Source: Chrysemys picta bellii
Taxonomy: Eukaryota > Chordata > Testudines > Emydidae
DNA length: 64,000 bases
Assembly (NCBI RefSeq): GCF_011386835.1
Contig: NC_088799.1
Span: 72,745,302-72,809,301 of the forward strand
Direction of reading: 5' to 3'
The position numbers were made by a program, and so were the translations under genes. This document shows, one piece after another, positions 23,400-33,601 of this stretch. Positions within the stretch are counted from its first letter, which is position 1; every line of letters begins with the position of its first letter. The notes under the pieces were generated by a model. That model did not search any database, was not told where the DNA came from, and saw nothing but the letters and a program-made list of their open reading frames with translations.

Positions 23400-25380
23400 G
23401 ATATTTTAGCTGAAAATAAATACAATTTTTCTTCTGGAAAATGGAGACAATGAAGACAATAAAACTGCACTTGTAGAACTACCTGATAATATACTGTTCC
23501 CAGAAAAAAGGCAGATATTGTATATGGAAATAAAACTATATTTAGATTTAAAAAAAATATTTTTCACTTAATCAACTAATGCTTCCTATTGTATTTTGGT
23601 TGTGGAATTTCTATGAGGGGAGCAGTTCTTTATATTATTTTTTAAAAAAAGACAACCTGTTATTCACCTAAAGTTGAGCTGCAACTGAACCCCCAAATTT
23701 TGGGGTAGGTTTTTAGGTTCTGAATTTCAAAGCTGGCTCTTCTTTTTAGCTTGGGGGAGAAGGTTAAAATTTGAATCCAACTTTTGTGTCTTAGGGTTAT
23801 CTCCATATTCATCTCTTCAATACTACAGAAAAAAAAATGTGTTCCCTTAAAGCCTTTTGCTAGGCCAGTGAGCAGCCACAGATTGCAAGCTTTGTTTTAT
23901 GTGTCAAAGTGTTTGTGCTGATCTACTCAAGGATGTCTCCCAATTACCTGGTATACTGAATATTTTGTATAAGAAGCATTGAATTAAAATTGTCAGTCCT
24001 TCTACATGTGGCAATGTAACAGAGCCTAGTGAAGCACTCTATGATATTACTACAGTAGGTAATTGTTTTGGAGAATTGGTGCTCATTATGCAGCTCACCC
24101 ATGAACAGAAAAATATTTGAGGCTATACTGAGGATATCTGTTTCAAGTATTGTGACTTTCCCTTTAACCATGTTTTTGTTTTATATCCAGGGCTATATAA
24201 TGTAAACAGTTTAGAATACTTATATTAATTAAACTTTTCCAATCTTTACATTAAGTGGTAGCTGGTATTCTGCAGACTGTAATGAAGAGTACCAAATGTA
24301 TGAAACACCTTGAGATTATCAAGTTTCATTTCCCCTAGGAAGATTTTACAGCTATCCAATATCAAACTAACTTTTCTCTTTTTGATACAATAACATTCAA
24401 TCTGCAATTTCAGAACTACCATCATTTTCTAATGCTCTTCTTTAAAGAAGGCACTGAAACACGGCATTGCTATTCATTCAGGCTTCTGTTATACATTTTT
24501 TTCGTACTGTTGCACCTCAAGGAACATAATGAATGTCCCAAACTTTGATTTTTAAGTGTGCTGAAGATATAGGGTAAAGCCAAAAGCATAAAGCCTATGC
24601 TTGCTGAGGAATTTATGTAGATCTTATTATTAAGTCCTGTCTGTAATAATGGATGACCTTTAATCCAGTATTTATTGAGTCCTCTAATCTCCCAGATTGT
24701 AACTGAGTGATGAAGATACAAGGCTTCATGAAAGAAAGGCAGATCACAAGAAGATAATGATTTTTGTGTAAATCGTGATTTTCCAATTATTCCTCTCAGC
24801 TGGGATGAAAAGCCATCTAATTGGCTGTGTGTTCTGATCCAAAAATTAATCCTTTTGCAAGTGTTTCTTATTTTGATTAAAGGCTTCTACTTGTGCCTCT
24901 GTTACCAGGCAAAATGTTCTTAGGACCCTGTGTTCATTTAAATTGGGTTTTTTTGTTTGTTTGTTTTTCCCCTGGGGCAACTGATAAGCATGTCAGTAAA
25001 AACAGTTTACTTGCTAAAATAATAGAGAAAATTATTGTGATAAATAATATGAAATCATAAAAAAATAGTATCCTTATTTATTGTTTTTAAGAGAAACTAA
25101 ATAAAATTTTGTTGATGATGCATTTAAAAGGAGATGTCTTTGGGTTGTGAGGACCTTTCCTAAAGCTTTTCTTTTTGAACCACACTAAACAGGTTTTTTT
25201 TTTTTAAAGAAAATTAATTTTATGTATGTATTATGATGGACACTGAATGTGGCAGCTGTTAAGAATTCACTAAAATGAAATATACAAAATGAAATATACA
25301 AAAGTTTCTGACTTTGCTTTTAGTGCCTCTCCAAAGTCCTGCATAATGGGAAAAGGTACAGGCTGCCAATCCTATATGCC
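23400..25380. other. No gene seen
   Basis: AT-rich anonymous sequence with long A/T homopolymers. No domain-bearing ORF or recognised repeat. Confidence 0.45.
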
Positions 25381-25384
25381 CAAA

Positions 25385-25685
25385 GAACCCATTTGCAGAG
25401 AGCTAGCTGTAGCAATTGGGGTTAAGGAGTTCCTGGACAATATAGATGTAATAAAGTGGTCATGATAGAATTAACCATGTTACCAAGAGTATTTTGAAAA
25501 GGGGTCATGCTCCACCCTCCCTGCTTGTCTGATTAATCAGTGGAGCTCCCCTACACAAACACTGTTGTAATGCAGTTAAATAAAGCAGGAAGTTCCCAGA
25601 TTAGAGTCCTGTGAGTAGATTTATTTTATGTCACTCTTAGTGGTCCCTTTACAAAACTGGTGAGGAGGAAAACAGAAGAATGACA
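25385..25685 (+). repeat. Probable 5' LTR end and leader of the Gypsy element
   Basis: Just before gag there is a polyadenylation signal (gttaaataaagcagg), then agagtcctgtgagtag and tttacaaaactggtgaggag, which looks like a primer-binding-site region of the 'ctggtgag' type. The LTR start is not clear. Confidence 0.4.
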
Positions 25686-25844
25686 ACTTATAGGAGACAT
25701 GAGGAATTTAATGCAGAAAATGAGGACTTGTAGCAATATCTTGAAAGACTGGTCCACTATTTTCTTGCAAATTAGATTATAGATTAGGACAAACAGAAAG
25801 CAATTTTCCTCAGTATCTGTGGCAGTAAAATCTGCTCCCTGTTA

Positions 25845-26225
25845 ATGAGTTTGTTACAACCTCAGAAACCAGGAGATAAAAATTTAGAAGATCAGCAGAA
25901 CATTTTAACAGAGCAGTACACACACAAGTCAAAGAGAGTAGAATGTTTCAAGTTTCACAGCAGGATGAGGGGGCAAGGCAAAACTGTAACTGTGTATGAG
26001 GTAGAGCTAAAACGATTAACTGAATATTTCTCATCTGGAAATGTTCTAGAGGATGTGCTGTGGGACATCTTGGTTTATGGTATTAATAATGAGATAATTC
26101 AAAAGACGCTTGCTGGAAGAAGGCAATTTAACTTGGCCCAAAGCAGTAGAATTAGCAGCAGCAAAGGAAGCAGTGGTGAGAAACTTACGAGATTTACACT
26201 TAAAATCCGGGACAATCAAACTGAC
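25845..26225 (+). pseudogene. Gypsy gag remnant
   Basis: The translation from about 25845 has the Gypsy gag capsid pattern: a Tyr/Phe-rich stretch (VECFKFHSR), then VYEVELKRLTEYF, then a WDILVYGINNEIIQKTL segment typical of the retrotransposon gag domain. The frame shifts near 26110, and the following AVELAAAKEAVVRNL helix is read in another frame. Similarity ends near 26225, where an unrelated repeat is inserted. Broken; structural protein of the particle in intact relatives. Confidence 0.7.
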
Positions 26226-26350
26226 TCAGAGGCACTGGAACAACTTTATAGTGGAGATGCTGATGAAGGAAACCGTGGAAACCATGTATTTGGTGTTCTT
26301 TATTACTACTTCAAGCCCTGGGGTGGGGCAGCACACATACTTACAGCACC
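26226..26350 (+). repeat. Dispersed non-autonomous repeat (copy B) in gag
   Basis: It shares long words with copy A (23183-23395, opposite strand): cactggaacaactttatagt, gtggaaaccatgtatttggtg, tattactacttcaagccct. The gag frame continues beyond it at the zinc knuckle, so this is a separate insertion. Confidence 0.55.
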
Positions 26351-26399
26351 ACTGAACTGACTCAATAAATAAATGCACAGCAAACTGGAAGGGACTTGG

Positions 26400-26640
26400 G
26401 ATCCAGAGATGTGTTTCTGGTGTGGAGCATATTGTTTTGTATCAGTATGTATTTTCAAATTTAAAATGGGCCTGTGTCATAAATGCATCAATATGGGACA
26501 CTTAGCCAGAAAATTCCAAGGTGACTATCAAATAGCACCTCAACTGACCAAAGGGAAAGGAAGAAAGCAGATGAGAACCCATCCCAGTGGTAGGTCCTGT
26601 GCTTGTCTCTGTAAAATATAAAAGCCAAAAGAAAAAATTA
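26400..26640 (+). pseudogene. Gypsy gag C-terminus with damaged zinc knuckles
   Basis: The frame at 26373-26621 contains CFWCG and then CHKCINMGHLARKF. The second matches a CX2CX4HX4C nucleocapsid knuckle except that the final Cys is Phe. Nucleocapsid knuckles bind the element RNA. It continues into the protease/RT region. Confidence 0.6.
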
Positions 26641-27583
26641 CAAGTCCTAATGATCAAAAGACAAAGGAAAAATCTGCTAGGCAGAGATTGGTTGCAAGAA
26701 CTAAAACTGAATTGGGGGAAATGTTCAAATTAGAGCCTATCAAAACACAGCGCTCCAGTAAGTCCTGAACACTCACTTGGCCATTGTTAAAAAAGGGTTA
26801 GGAACCTTAGATGGTGTGTCAGCCAGGATTTATACCCAGGATGGGTCAAGCCAAAATACTTTATAGCTAGACTAGTTATGTATGCCCTCAGATAAGAGCA
26901 AGACTGTGAGACAGGCTGAAAAGGGAGAGCATCATTTTACCAGTGGATTTTTCTGAATGGACCATACTGTAGTGCCAGTGGTTAGACAAGACCATCCCAT
27001 CTACAGAGATTATAAACCTGTGGGTGAATCAAGTCATGAAGTTACCCCATTCTGCAGTCAGAGGACATGCTAGCAGCACTAGCTGGCAGGGGGAGGTCTC
27101 AAATTTAGTAAGCTGGACATGTTGCAGGTATACTAGCAGATGAAGTAGGAGGAAGACTGTAAGAAATTTAACACTATAAACACTCACAGGGGCTTACACC
27201 ATACATAGCTTGCCATATGGAATATTGTCAATACCTGGAATTTTCCAGAGAATCATGGAAAATTTGTTTAAAGATATCCCATTTGTTGTATTCAGGATTA
27301 ACAACATCCTGATCACGGGGATGACACTGGACAACTGGCAACACTGGAGAAAGATTGGAAGAAACGGGACATGACAAAACAAAGTGAACACTTTTTTATG
27401 AGATCAGAACTTGTGCCCTGGGGGCGGGGGTGGCACCCCGTGGCAGACAAGGTCACAGCAATTGAACAGCCTCAGCCCCTCAGAACATAACTTACCGGCA
27501 AGCATATTTATGTGTGTTAAATTATTATCAGATATTCCTCCCAAATGTTTCAGCCCCTTTAGAGTACTTGCATCGGTTCCTGA
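26640..27583 (+). pseudogene. Gypsy reverse transcriptase remnant
   Basis: Across several frames the + strand reads SEDMLAALAGG, KLDMLQVY and INTHRGL, the palm of a Ty3/Gypsy RT. Then comes FSREIMENLFKDIPFVVF followed by RINNIL. The last stretch occupies the position of the catalytic Y-x-D-D, so both aspartates are replaced by Asn in this copy. A 'WHPVADKVTAIEQ' segment follows. The reading order stops at about 27583, where the Harbinger transposon starts, and resumes at 39010. Inactive. Confidence 0.8.
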
Positions 27584-27939
27584 GACCTGGTCTACACTAT
27601 GACTTTAATTCGGATTTAGCAGCGTTAAATCGAATTAACCCTGCACCCGTCCATACAGCGAAGCCATTTATTTCGAAATAAAGGGGTCTTAAAATCGATT
27701 TCTGTACTCCACCCCGACAAGCGGAGTAGTACCAAAATCAATATTGTCGTTTCGAATTAGGGTTAGTGTGGCCGCAATTCGATGGTATTGGCCTCCGAGA
27801 GCTATCCCACAGTGCACCATTGTGACCGCTCTGGACAGCAATCTGAACTCGGATGCACTGGCCAGGTAGACAGGAAAAGCCCCGCGAACATTTGAATTTC
27901 ATTTCCTGTTTGCCCAGCACAGGAGAGCACAGGTGACCA

Positions 27940-28027
27940 CAGAGAGCTCATCAGCACAGATAACCACACAGGCCGATAATCAAAAAAGAGCACCAGCATG
28001 GACCGTACGGCAGGTACTGGATCTGAT
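27940..28027 (+). pseudogene. Harbinger SANT/Myb protein, exon 1 left part
   Basis: The frame ...KRAPAWTVRQVLDLI ends at 28027, where the CR1 begins. The reading frame resumes exactly after the CR1, at 31173, with TIWGED. In Harbinger transposons this SANT-domain protein binds the element ends and helps bring the transposase to the nucleus. The usual start codon is not intact in the sequence I can see: the frame is open upstream, but the expected ATG position reads aca. Confidence 0.75.
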
Positions 28028-28107
28028 TCATAGATTCTAGGACTGGAAGGGACCTCGAGAGGTCATCGAGTCCAGTCCCCTGCCCGCATGGCAGGACCAA
28101 ATACTGT

Positions 28108-31014
28108 CTAGACCATCCCTGATAGACATTTATCTAACCTACTCTTAAATATCTCCAGAGACGGAGATTCCACAACCTCCCTAGGCAATTTGTTCCAGTG
28201 TTTAACCACCCTGACAGTTAGGAACTTTTTCCTAATGTCCAACCTAGACCTCCCTTGCTGCAGTTTAAACCCATTGTTTCTGGTTCTATCCTTAGAGGCT
28301 AAGGTGAACAAGTTCTCTCCCTCCTCCTTATGACACCCTTTTAGATACCTGAAAACTGCTATCATGTCCCCTCTCAGTCTTCTCTTTTCCAAACTAAACA
28401 AACCCAATTCTTTCAGCCTTCCTTCATAGGTCATGTTCTCAAGACCTTTAATCATTCTTGTTGCTCTTCTTTGGACCCTTTCCAATTTCTCCACATCTTT
28501 TTTAAAATGCGGCGCCCAGAACTGGACACAATACTCCAGCTGAGGCCTAACCAGAGCAGAGTAGAGCGGAAGAATGACTTCTCGTGTCTTGCTCACAACA
28601 CACCTGTTAATGCATCCCAGAATCATGTTTGCTTTTTTTGCAACAGCATCACACTGTTGACTCATATTTAGCTTGTGGTTCACTATAACCCCTAGATCCC
28701 TTTCTGCCGTACTCCTTCCTAGACAGTCTTTTCCCATTCTGTATGTGTGAAATTGATTTTTCCTTCCTAAGTGGAGCACTTTGCATTTGTCTTTGTTAAA
28801 CTTCATCCTGTTTAGCTCAGACCATTTCTCCAATTTGTCCAGATCATTTTGAATTATGACCCTGTCCTCCAAAGCAGTTGCAATCCCTCCGAGTTTGGTA
28901 TCATCCGCAAACTTAATAAGCGTACTTTCTATGCCAATATCTAAGTCGTTGATGAAGATATTGAACAGAGCCGGTCCCAAAACAGACCCCTGCGGTACCC
29001 CACTCGTTACGCCTTTCCAGCAGGATTGGGAACCATTAATAACAACTCTCTGAGTACGGTTATCCAGCCAGTTATGCACCCACCTTATAGTAGCCCCATC
29101 TAAATTGTATTTGCCTAGTTTATCGATAAGAATATCATGCGAGACCGTATCAAATGCCTTACTAAAGTCTAGGTATACCACTTCCACCGCTTCACCCTTA
29201 TCCACAAGGCTCGTTATCCTATCAAAGAAAGCTATCAGATTGGTTTGACATGATTTGTTTTTCACAAATCCATGCTGGCTGTTCCCTATCACCTTACCAC
29301 CTTCCAAGTGTTTGCAGATGATTTCCTTAATTACTTGCTCCATTATCTTCCCTGGCACAGAAGTTAAACTAACTGGTCTGTAGTTTCCTGGGTTGTTTTT
29401 ATTTCCCTTTTTATAGATGGGCACTATATTTGCCCTTTTCCAGTCTTCTGGAATCTCTCCCGTCTCCCATGACTTTCCAAAGATAATAGCTAGAGGCTCA
29501 GATACCTCCTCTATTAGCTCCTTGAGTATTCTAGGATGCATTTCATCAGGCCCGGGTGACTTGCAGGCATCTAACTTTTCTAAGTGATTTTTAACTTGTT
29601 CTTTTTTTATTTTATCCGCTAAACCTACCCCCTTCCCATTAGTATTCACTATGTTAGGCATTCCTTCAGACTTCTCTGTGAAGACCGAAACAAAGAAGTC
29701 ATTAAGCATCTCTGCCATTTCCAAGTTTCCTGTTACTGTTTCTCCCTCTTCACTAAGCAGTGGGCCTACCCTGTCTTTGGTCTTCCTCTTGCTTCTAATG
29801 TATTGATAAAAAGTCTTCTTGTTTCCTTTTATTCCCGTAGCTAGTTTGAGCTCATTTTGTGCCTTTGCCTTTCTAATCTTGCCCCTGCATTCCTGTGTTG
29901 TTTGCCTATATTCATCCTTTGTAATCTGTCCTAGTTTCCATTTTTTATATGACTCCTTTTTATTTTTTAGATCGTGCAAGATCTCGTGGTTAAGCCAAGG
30001 TGGTCTTTTGCCACATTTTCTATCTTTCCTAACCAGCGGAATAGCTTGCTTTTGGGCCCTTAATAGTGTCCCTTTGAAAAACTGCCAACTCTCCTCAGTT
30101 GTTTTTCCCCTCAGTCTTGATTCCCATGGGACCTTACCTATCAGCTCTCTGAGCTTCCCAAAATCTGCCTTCCTGAAATCCATTGTCTCTATTTTGCTGT
30201 TCTCCCTTCTACCCTTCCTTAGAATAGCAAACTCTATGATTTCATGATCACTTTCACCCAGGCTGCCTTCTACTTTCACATTCTCAACGAGTTCCTCCCT
30301 ATTTGTTAAAATCAAGTCTAGAACAGCTTCCCCCCTAGTAGCTTTTTCAACCTTCTGAAATAAAAAGTTGTCTCCAATGCAGTCCAAGAATTTGTTGGAT
30401 AGTCTGTGCCCTGCTGTGTTATTTTCCCAACATATATCCGGATAGTTGAAGTCCCCCATCACCACCAAATCTTGGGCTTTGGATGATTTTGTTAGTTGCT
30501 TGAAAAAAGCCTCATCCACCTCTTCCACCTGGTTAGGTGGCCTGTAGTAGACTCCTAGCATGACATCTCCCTTGTTTTTTGCCCCTTTTAGCCTAACCCA
30601 GAGACTCTCAACTCTTCCGTCTCCTATGTCCATCTCTACCTCAGTCCAAGTGTGTACATTTTTAATATATAAGGCAACACCTCCTCCCTTTTTCCCCTGT
30701 CTATCCTTCCTGAGCAAGCTGTACCCATCCACACCAACATTCCAATCATGTGTATTATCCCACCAAGTTTCAGTGATGCCAACAATGTCATAGTTGTATT
30801 TATTTATTAGCACTTCCAGTTCTTCCTGCTTATTCCCCATACTTCTCGCATTTGTATATAGGCATCTAAGATACTGGTTTGATCTTTCCTCCCAGTTTTG
30901 TCCTGACTCTCCTTTCTTTCTGCCAATATAGCCCACACTCCCTCTCATTTCCGACCCATCTCCCCGGTCTCCATGTTCCCCACTTACCTGTGGGCTTTGC
31001 TCACCTGTCCCCAT
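28108..31014 (-). CDS. CR1 ORF2: endonuclease and reverse transcriptase, 968 aa
   Basis: Uninterrupted ORF of 968 codons, within the normal CR1 ORF2 size. The N-terminal 240 or so residues form an AP-type endonuclease: [22 protein letters not shown] and GESDHEII hold the expected catalytic Asn, Glu, Asp and His. The RT follows: [54 protein letters not shown] and the catalytic [10 protein letters not shown]. The C-terminal part ends [19 protein letters not shown], as in other CR1s. The enzyme nicks DNA and copies its own RNA at the site. The start ATG at 31014 lies 5 bases beyond the ORF1 stop (31022-31020), in another frame. No disabling change is visible, but the 5'-truncated copy lacks a promoter. 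Confidence 0.95.
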   Translation of the reverse strand: MGTGEQSPQVSGEHGDRGDGSEMRGSVGYIGRKKGESGQNWEERSNQYLRCLYTNARSMGNKQEELEVLINKYNYDIVGITETWWDNTHDWNVGVDGYSLLRKDRQGKKGGGVALYIKNVHTWTEVEMDIGDGRVESLWVRLKGAKNKGDVMLGVYYRPPNQVEEVDEAFFKQLTKSSKAQDLVVMGDFNYPDICWENNTAGHRLSNKFLDCIGDNFLFQKVEKATRGEAVLDLILTNREELVENVKVEGSLGESDHEIIEFAILRKGRRENSKIETMDFRKADFGKLRELIGKVPWESRLRGKTTEESWQFFKGTLLRAQKQAIPLVRKDRKCGKRPPWLNHEILHDLKNKKESYKKWKLGQITKDEYRQTTQECRGKIRKAKAQNELKLATGIKGNKKTFYQYIRSKRKTKDRVGPLLSEEGETVTGNLEMAEMLNDFFVSVFTEKSEGMPNIVNTNGKGVGLADKIKKEQVKNHLEKLDACKSPGPDEMHPRILKELIEEVSEPLAIIFGKSWETGEIPEDWKRANIVPIYKKGNKNNPGNYRPVSLTSVPGKIMEQVIKEIICKHLEGGKVIGNSQHGFVKNKSCQTNLIAFFDRITSLVDKGEAVEVVYLDFSKAFDTVSHDILIDKLGKYNLDGATIRWVHNWLDNRTQRVVINGSQSCWKGVTSGVPQGSVLGPALFNIFINDLDIGIESTLIKFADDTKLGGIATALEDRVIIQNDLDKLEKWSELNRMKFNKDKCKVLHLGRKNQFHTYRMGKDCLGRSTAERDLGVIVNHKLNMSQQCDAVAKKANMILGCINRCVVSKTREVILPLYSALVRPQLEYCVQFWAPHFKKDVEKLERVQRRATRMIKGLENMTYEGRLKELGLFSLEKRRLRGDMIAVFRYLKGCHKEEGENLFTLASKDRTRNNGFKLQQGRSRLDIRKKFLTVRVVKHWNKLPREVVESPSLEIFKSRLDKCLSGMV

Positions 31015-31019
31015 CGAAC

Positions 31020-31166
31020 CTAGTTTAAAGCCCTCCTCACTAGGTTAGCCAGTCTGTGTCTGAATAGGGTCTTTCCTCTCCTCGAAAGGTGAACGCCATC
31101 TCTGCCTAGCAGTCCTTCCTCGAATAGCATCCCGTGGTCTAGGAAGCCAAAGCCCTCCTGGCGACA
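31020..31166 (-). pseudogene. CR1 ORF1 C-terminus
   Basis: The - strand frame ending at the TAG (31022-31020) reads ...GFGFLDHGMLFEEGLL, then GRDGVHLSRRGKTLF and [18 protein letters not shown] contains the D-x-x-H motif of SGNH/GDSL esterases, which form the C-terminal domain of CR1 ORF1 proteins. Only the last 48 or so codons survive, because the element is 5'-truncated here. Confidence 0.75.
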
Positions 31167-31172
31167 CTATAT

Positions 31173-31645
31173 CACTATATGGGGAGAGGATTCAGTGCTA
31201 GCAGAACTTCGTTCGAAAAGACGAAATGCCAAAACTTTTGAAAAAATCTCCAAGGGCATGATGGAGAGAGGCTACAATAGAGACTCAGATCAGTGCCGCG
31301 TGAAAGTCAAGGAGCTCAGACAAGCCTATCAAAAAATAAAGGAGGCAAACGGTCGCTCCGGGTCAGAGCCGCAGACCTGACGCTTCTACGCCGAGTTGAA
31401 TGCAGTTCTAGGGGGGGCCACCACCACTATCCCACCTCCAACCGTGGATTCCAAGGCAGGGGTAATCTCATCAGCTACACCTGAGGATTCTGCGGACGGG
31501 GAAGAGGAGGAGGAAGAGCTTGCGGAGAGCACACAGCACTCCGTTCTCCCCAACAGCCAGGATCTTTTTCTCAGCGTGACTGAAGTACCCTCCCAACCCT
31601 CTCAAGCCAGTATCCAAGACCATGACCCAGTGGAAGGGACCTCAG
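31173..31645 (+). pseudogene. Harbinger SANT/Myb protein, exon 1 right part
   Basis: Continues the frame cut at 28027: TIWGEDSVLAELRSKRRN, then MMERGYNRDSDQCRVKVKEL and RQAYQKIKEANGRSGSEP. This is the SANT/Myb-like (MADF-related) domain of Harbinger accessory proteins. One nonsense codon (TGA at 31378-31380) interrupts the domain end just before RFYAELNAVLGG. An acidic stretch (DGEEEEEEL) and Ser/Gln-rich sequence follow. The exon ends at a CAG|GTGAGT splice donor (31645/31646). Confidence 0.8.
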
Positions 31646-31745
31646 GTGAGTTTACCTTTTAAAATATAAAACTTGTTTTAAAAGCAAGCGTTTTTTAATG
31701 ATTATTTTGCCCTGAAGACTTGGGATGCATTCGCGGCCAGTACAG

Positions 31746-32036
31746 CTACTGGAAAAGTCTGTTAACATGTCTGGGGATGGAGCGGAAATCCTCCAGGGAC
31801 ATCTCCATGAAGCTCTCCTGGAGGTACTCCAAAAGCCTTGCCACAAGGTTTCTGGGCAGTGCAGCCTTATTCCGTCCTCCATGGTAGGACACTTGACCAC
31901 GCCATGCTAGTAGCAAGTAATCTGGTATCATTGCATGACAAAGCCTGGCAGCGTATGGTCCTGGTGTTTGCTGGCATTCAAGCAACATCCGTTCTTTATT
32001 TCTCTGTATAATCCTCAGGAGAGTGATGTCGCTCAT
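31746..32036 (-). CDS. Unidentified 96-aa ORF antisense in the SANT intron
   Basis: The ORF opens at an ATG in a good context (gttaccATGa at 32036). It reads MSDITLLRIIQRNKERMLL, has a central LCHAMIPDYLLLAWRGQVS and ends EDFRSIPRHVNRLFQ before a TAG. It is free of stops in an otherwise decayed transposon, and the composition is protein-like, with amphipathic helices at the end (LVARLLEYLQESFMEMSLED). I recognise no domain. From memory, similar sequence recurs in turtle Harbinger copies, which would make it a third element-encoded protein. It could also be a non-coding conserved segment. It lies between the SANT exons and on the transposase strand. Confidence 0.4.
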   Translation of the reverse strand: MSDITLLRIIQRNKERMLLECQQTPGPYAARLCHAMIPDYLLLAWRGQVSYHGGRNKAALPRNLVARLLEYLQESFMEMSLEDFRSIPRHVNRLFQ

Positions 32037-32147
32037 GGTAACCTGGTTGAAATACAGGAATTTAATTAAGGGGACAGAGGTGGCCGTTCCTACTGGGCTG
32101 TTTGCCCGTGGCTGAAAAGAAATCCTTCCCTGCAGTTAGCCAAGCAC

Positions 32148-32165
32148 GGGGGGGGGGGGGGGGGG
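32148..32165 (+). repeat. G18 homopolymer
   Basis: Uninterrupted run of 18 guanines within the SANT intron, followed by more G-rich sequence. It could form a quadruplex, and its length in the assembly may be unreliable. Confidence 0.7.
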
Positions 32166-32215
32166 TGGGCGGAGGGGGGAATTGGCCCTGAGCTTTTTGC
32201 GTTTGGCTAGCAGGG

Positions 32216-32446
32216 ATCATCCCAGATAATTCATGGCGGGAGGGCAGGGCGGGGGGTTAGTTTGGTTTCTGCAGAGATCTTCCCTGATACCAGCCATGCG
32301 GTGGGGGGAGGGGTACAGCGATCATCCCAGATAATTCATGGCGGGAGGGCAGGGCGGGGGGTTAGTTTGGTTTCTGCAGGGATCTTCCCTGATACCAGCC
32401 ATGCGGTGGGGGGAGGGATAAAGCGATCATCCCAGAGAATTGGATG
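32216..32446 (+). repeat. 105-bp tandem repeat, 2.2 copies
   Basis: The unit starting atcatcccagataattcatg at 32216 recurs at 32321, and the start of a third copy is at 32426. The spacing is exactly 105 bp. The first two units are nearly identical, so the duplication is recent relative to the transposon. Confidence 0.85.
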
Positions 32447-32747
32447 AGGGGGGGTTAATTTGTTTTCTGCTACTGAAGGTTAACAGGAAAACCGCAGCAG
32501 TCAACGGGTTTTGCTTGGTATGTGGGAAAGGAGGGTGCAGAAGCCGAAAGACAATGGCTTACCATGGCCACATGCAAGCTGAATTCTGTTGCCCGGACCT
32601 GCGTCTGTGATCTCTAACATCAAAGCAACTGAAATCACATGTGGTATGTAATGTGAATAGTGTTGTTCACCATGAAAGAGTATAAGCATTGTTCTGTAAA
32701 ATGTATCATTTAAAAACTTCTCTCCTTCTTTTCAACCCTCCCTCCAG

Positions 32748-32962
32748 CAGCTGCAAATTTTTCAAGCCTCCCTCCTCTGTCCCGAAGGCTATCTCAGATA
32801 AGGCGGAGGAGAAAGAGGACGCAAGACGAGATGTTCTCGGAAATAATGGAACGCACCTGCAATGAAAGAACTCGTTTGAATGAGTGGAAGGACATGGTAT
32901 CTAAATACAGGAAAGATGCCAGTGAACGTGAGGTCATGAGGGGCGCTCGAGATGAGAGGTAG
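32748..32962 (+). pseudogene. Harbinger SANT/Myb protein, exon 2
   Basis: Spliced in frame, it continues AAANFSSLPPLSRRLSQI, then a basic RRRRKRTQDEMFSEIMER and helical DASEREVMRGARDER. The frame stops at TAG (32960-32962), where the next residues (QAAMLGLLRDQTD) show that the coding sequence once continued. This suggests a TGG-to-TAG change. The basic stretch may be a nuclear localisation signal, and the helix a coiled coil. Confidence 0.65.
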
Positions 32963-33269
32963 CAGGCTGCAATGCTGGGGCTGCTGCGTGATCAAACGGA
33001 CATTCAGGAATGGCAGTAGGATAACAGACTGCCGCTGCAGCTGCTGTATAACCTCCCTCCCCCCTCACCATGTTCCATATCCTCCTCACCCTGACGTGTA
33101 AGAATGTGGGAGGGGAGGCTCAGTGCACCCTCCCACTCCACTCCAGTGGACAGCCCAACCAAAAGGCTGTCATTATATTGATTTTTTTCAGTGGCCTTTT
33201 ACTTCCCTCCTATCCTCCTCCAAACCTCACCCAGGTTACCTTGTTGGTTCTCTCCCTATGTTTATAATC

Positions 33270-33325
33270 AATTAATAAAGAATACATGATTTTTAAATGA
33301 TAGTGACTTTATTTCCTTTAAAAGC
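33270..33325. terminator. Convergent polyadenylation signals of the Harbinger genes
   Basis: On + there is aataaagaatac (about 33276) for the SANT gene. On - there is aaataaagtcac (from gtgactttatttcc on +, about 33302-33315) for the transposase. The two genes thus end back to back within about 40 bp. Confidence 0.65.
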
Positions 33326-33394
33326 GAGGGGGAGGGTGGTTTGCTTGCAGGGAATGAGTCAATCAAGGGGGCGGATTTTCAACAAACAGAACTT

Positions 33395-33601
33395 TCACAC
33401 CGTAACCTGGCCAGTCATGAAACTGATTTTCAAAGCTTCTCTGATGCGCAGTGCTTCCTGGTGTGATCTTCTAATCGCCCTGGTGTCTGGCTGCGCGTAA
33501 TCAGCAGCCAGGCGATTTGTCTCAGCCTCCCACCCCAATTTATGTACAGGCGTGACTACCTGCCCTTTCCTGGTTACTATACGCGGCCAGTCCGCATCCA
33601 C
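33395..33601 (-). pseudogene. Harbinger transposase C-terminus, cut off by the R2-like insertion
   Basis: Reads ...GWEAETNRLAADYAQPD, TRAIRRSHQEALRIREAL and KISFMTG to the stop. The corresponding tail in the second Harbinger copy (47.2 kb) has the same order (AERLAAQFEQPDARAV), which shows that this belongs to the transposase. The rest of the gene lies beyond the R2-like element, from 37503 on. Confidence 0.75.

Larger units (their letters stand above)
28028..31172 (-). mobile_element. CR1 LINE, nearly full length
   Basis: Read on -, it has the last 48 or so codons of ORF1, a complete ORF2 and a short 3' UTR ending at the CR1 terminus (attcatagattctagg on + at about 28028). The 5' end is truncated inside ORF1. 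It inserted within the SANT exon of the Harbinger element. The open ORF2 makes it the youngest-looking element in the window. Confidence 0.9.
31646..32747 (+). other. Intron of the Harbinger SANT gene
   Basis: The donor gtgagt is at 31646 and the acceptor (tctccttcttttcaaccctc then cctccag) ends at 32747. Both flanking exons are in phase 1, so splicing keeps the frame. The intron holds an antisense 96-codon ORF, an 18-G run (32148-32165) and a 105-bp tandem repeat. Confidence 0.65.

Noticed and set aside
29819..30247. 142-codon + strand ORF, hydrophobic, membrane-protein-like
   Set aside because: It is the antisense of the CR1 ORF2 endonuclease region. The hydrophobicity follows from reading the complement.
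32148..32446. CRISPR-like or satellite array
   Set aside because: Only 2.2 units of 105 bp without spacers. It is a simple local tandem duplication.
33395..33601. Independent small gene
   Set aside because: The sequence matches the tail of the Harbinger transposase, so it is the part cut off by the R2-like insertion.
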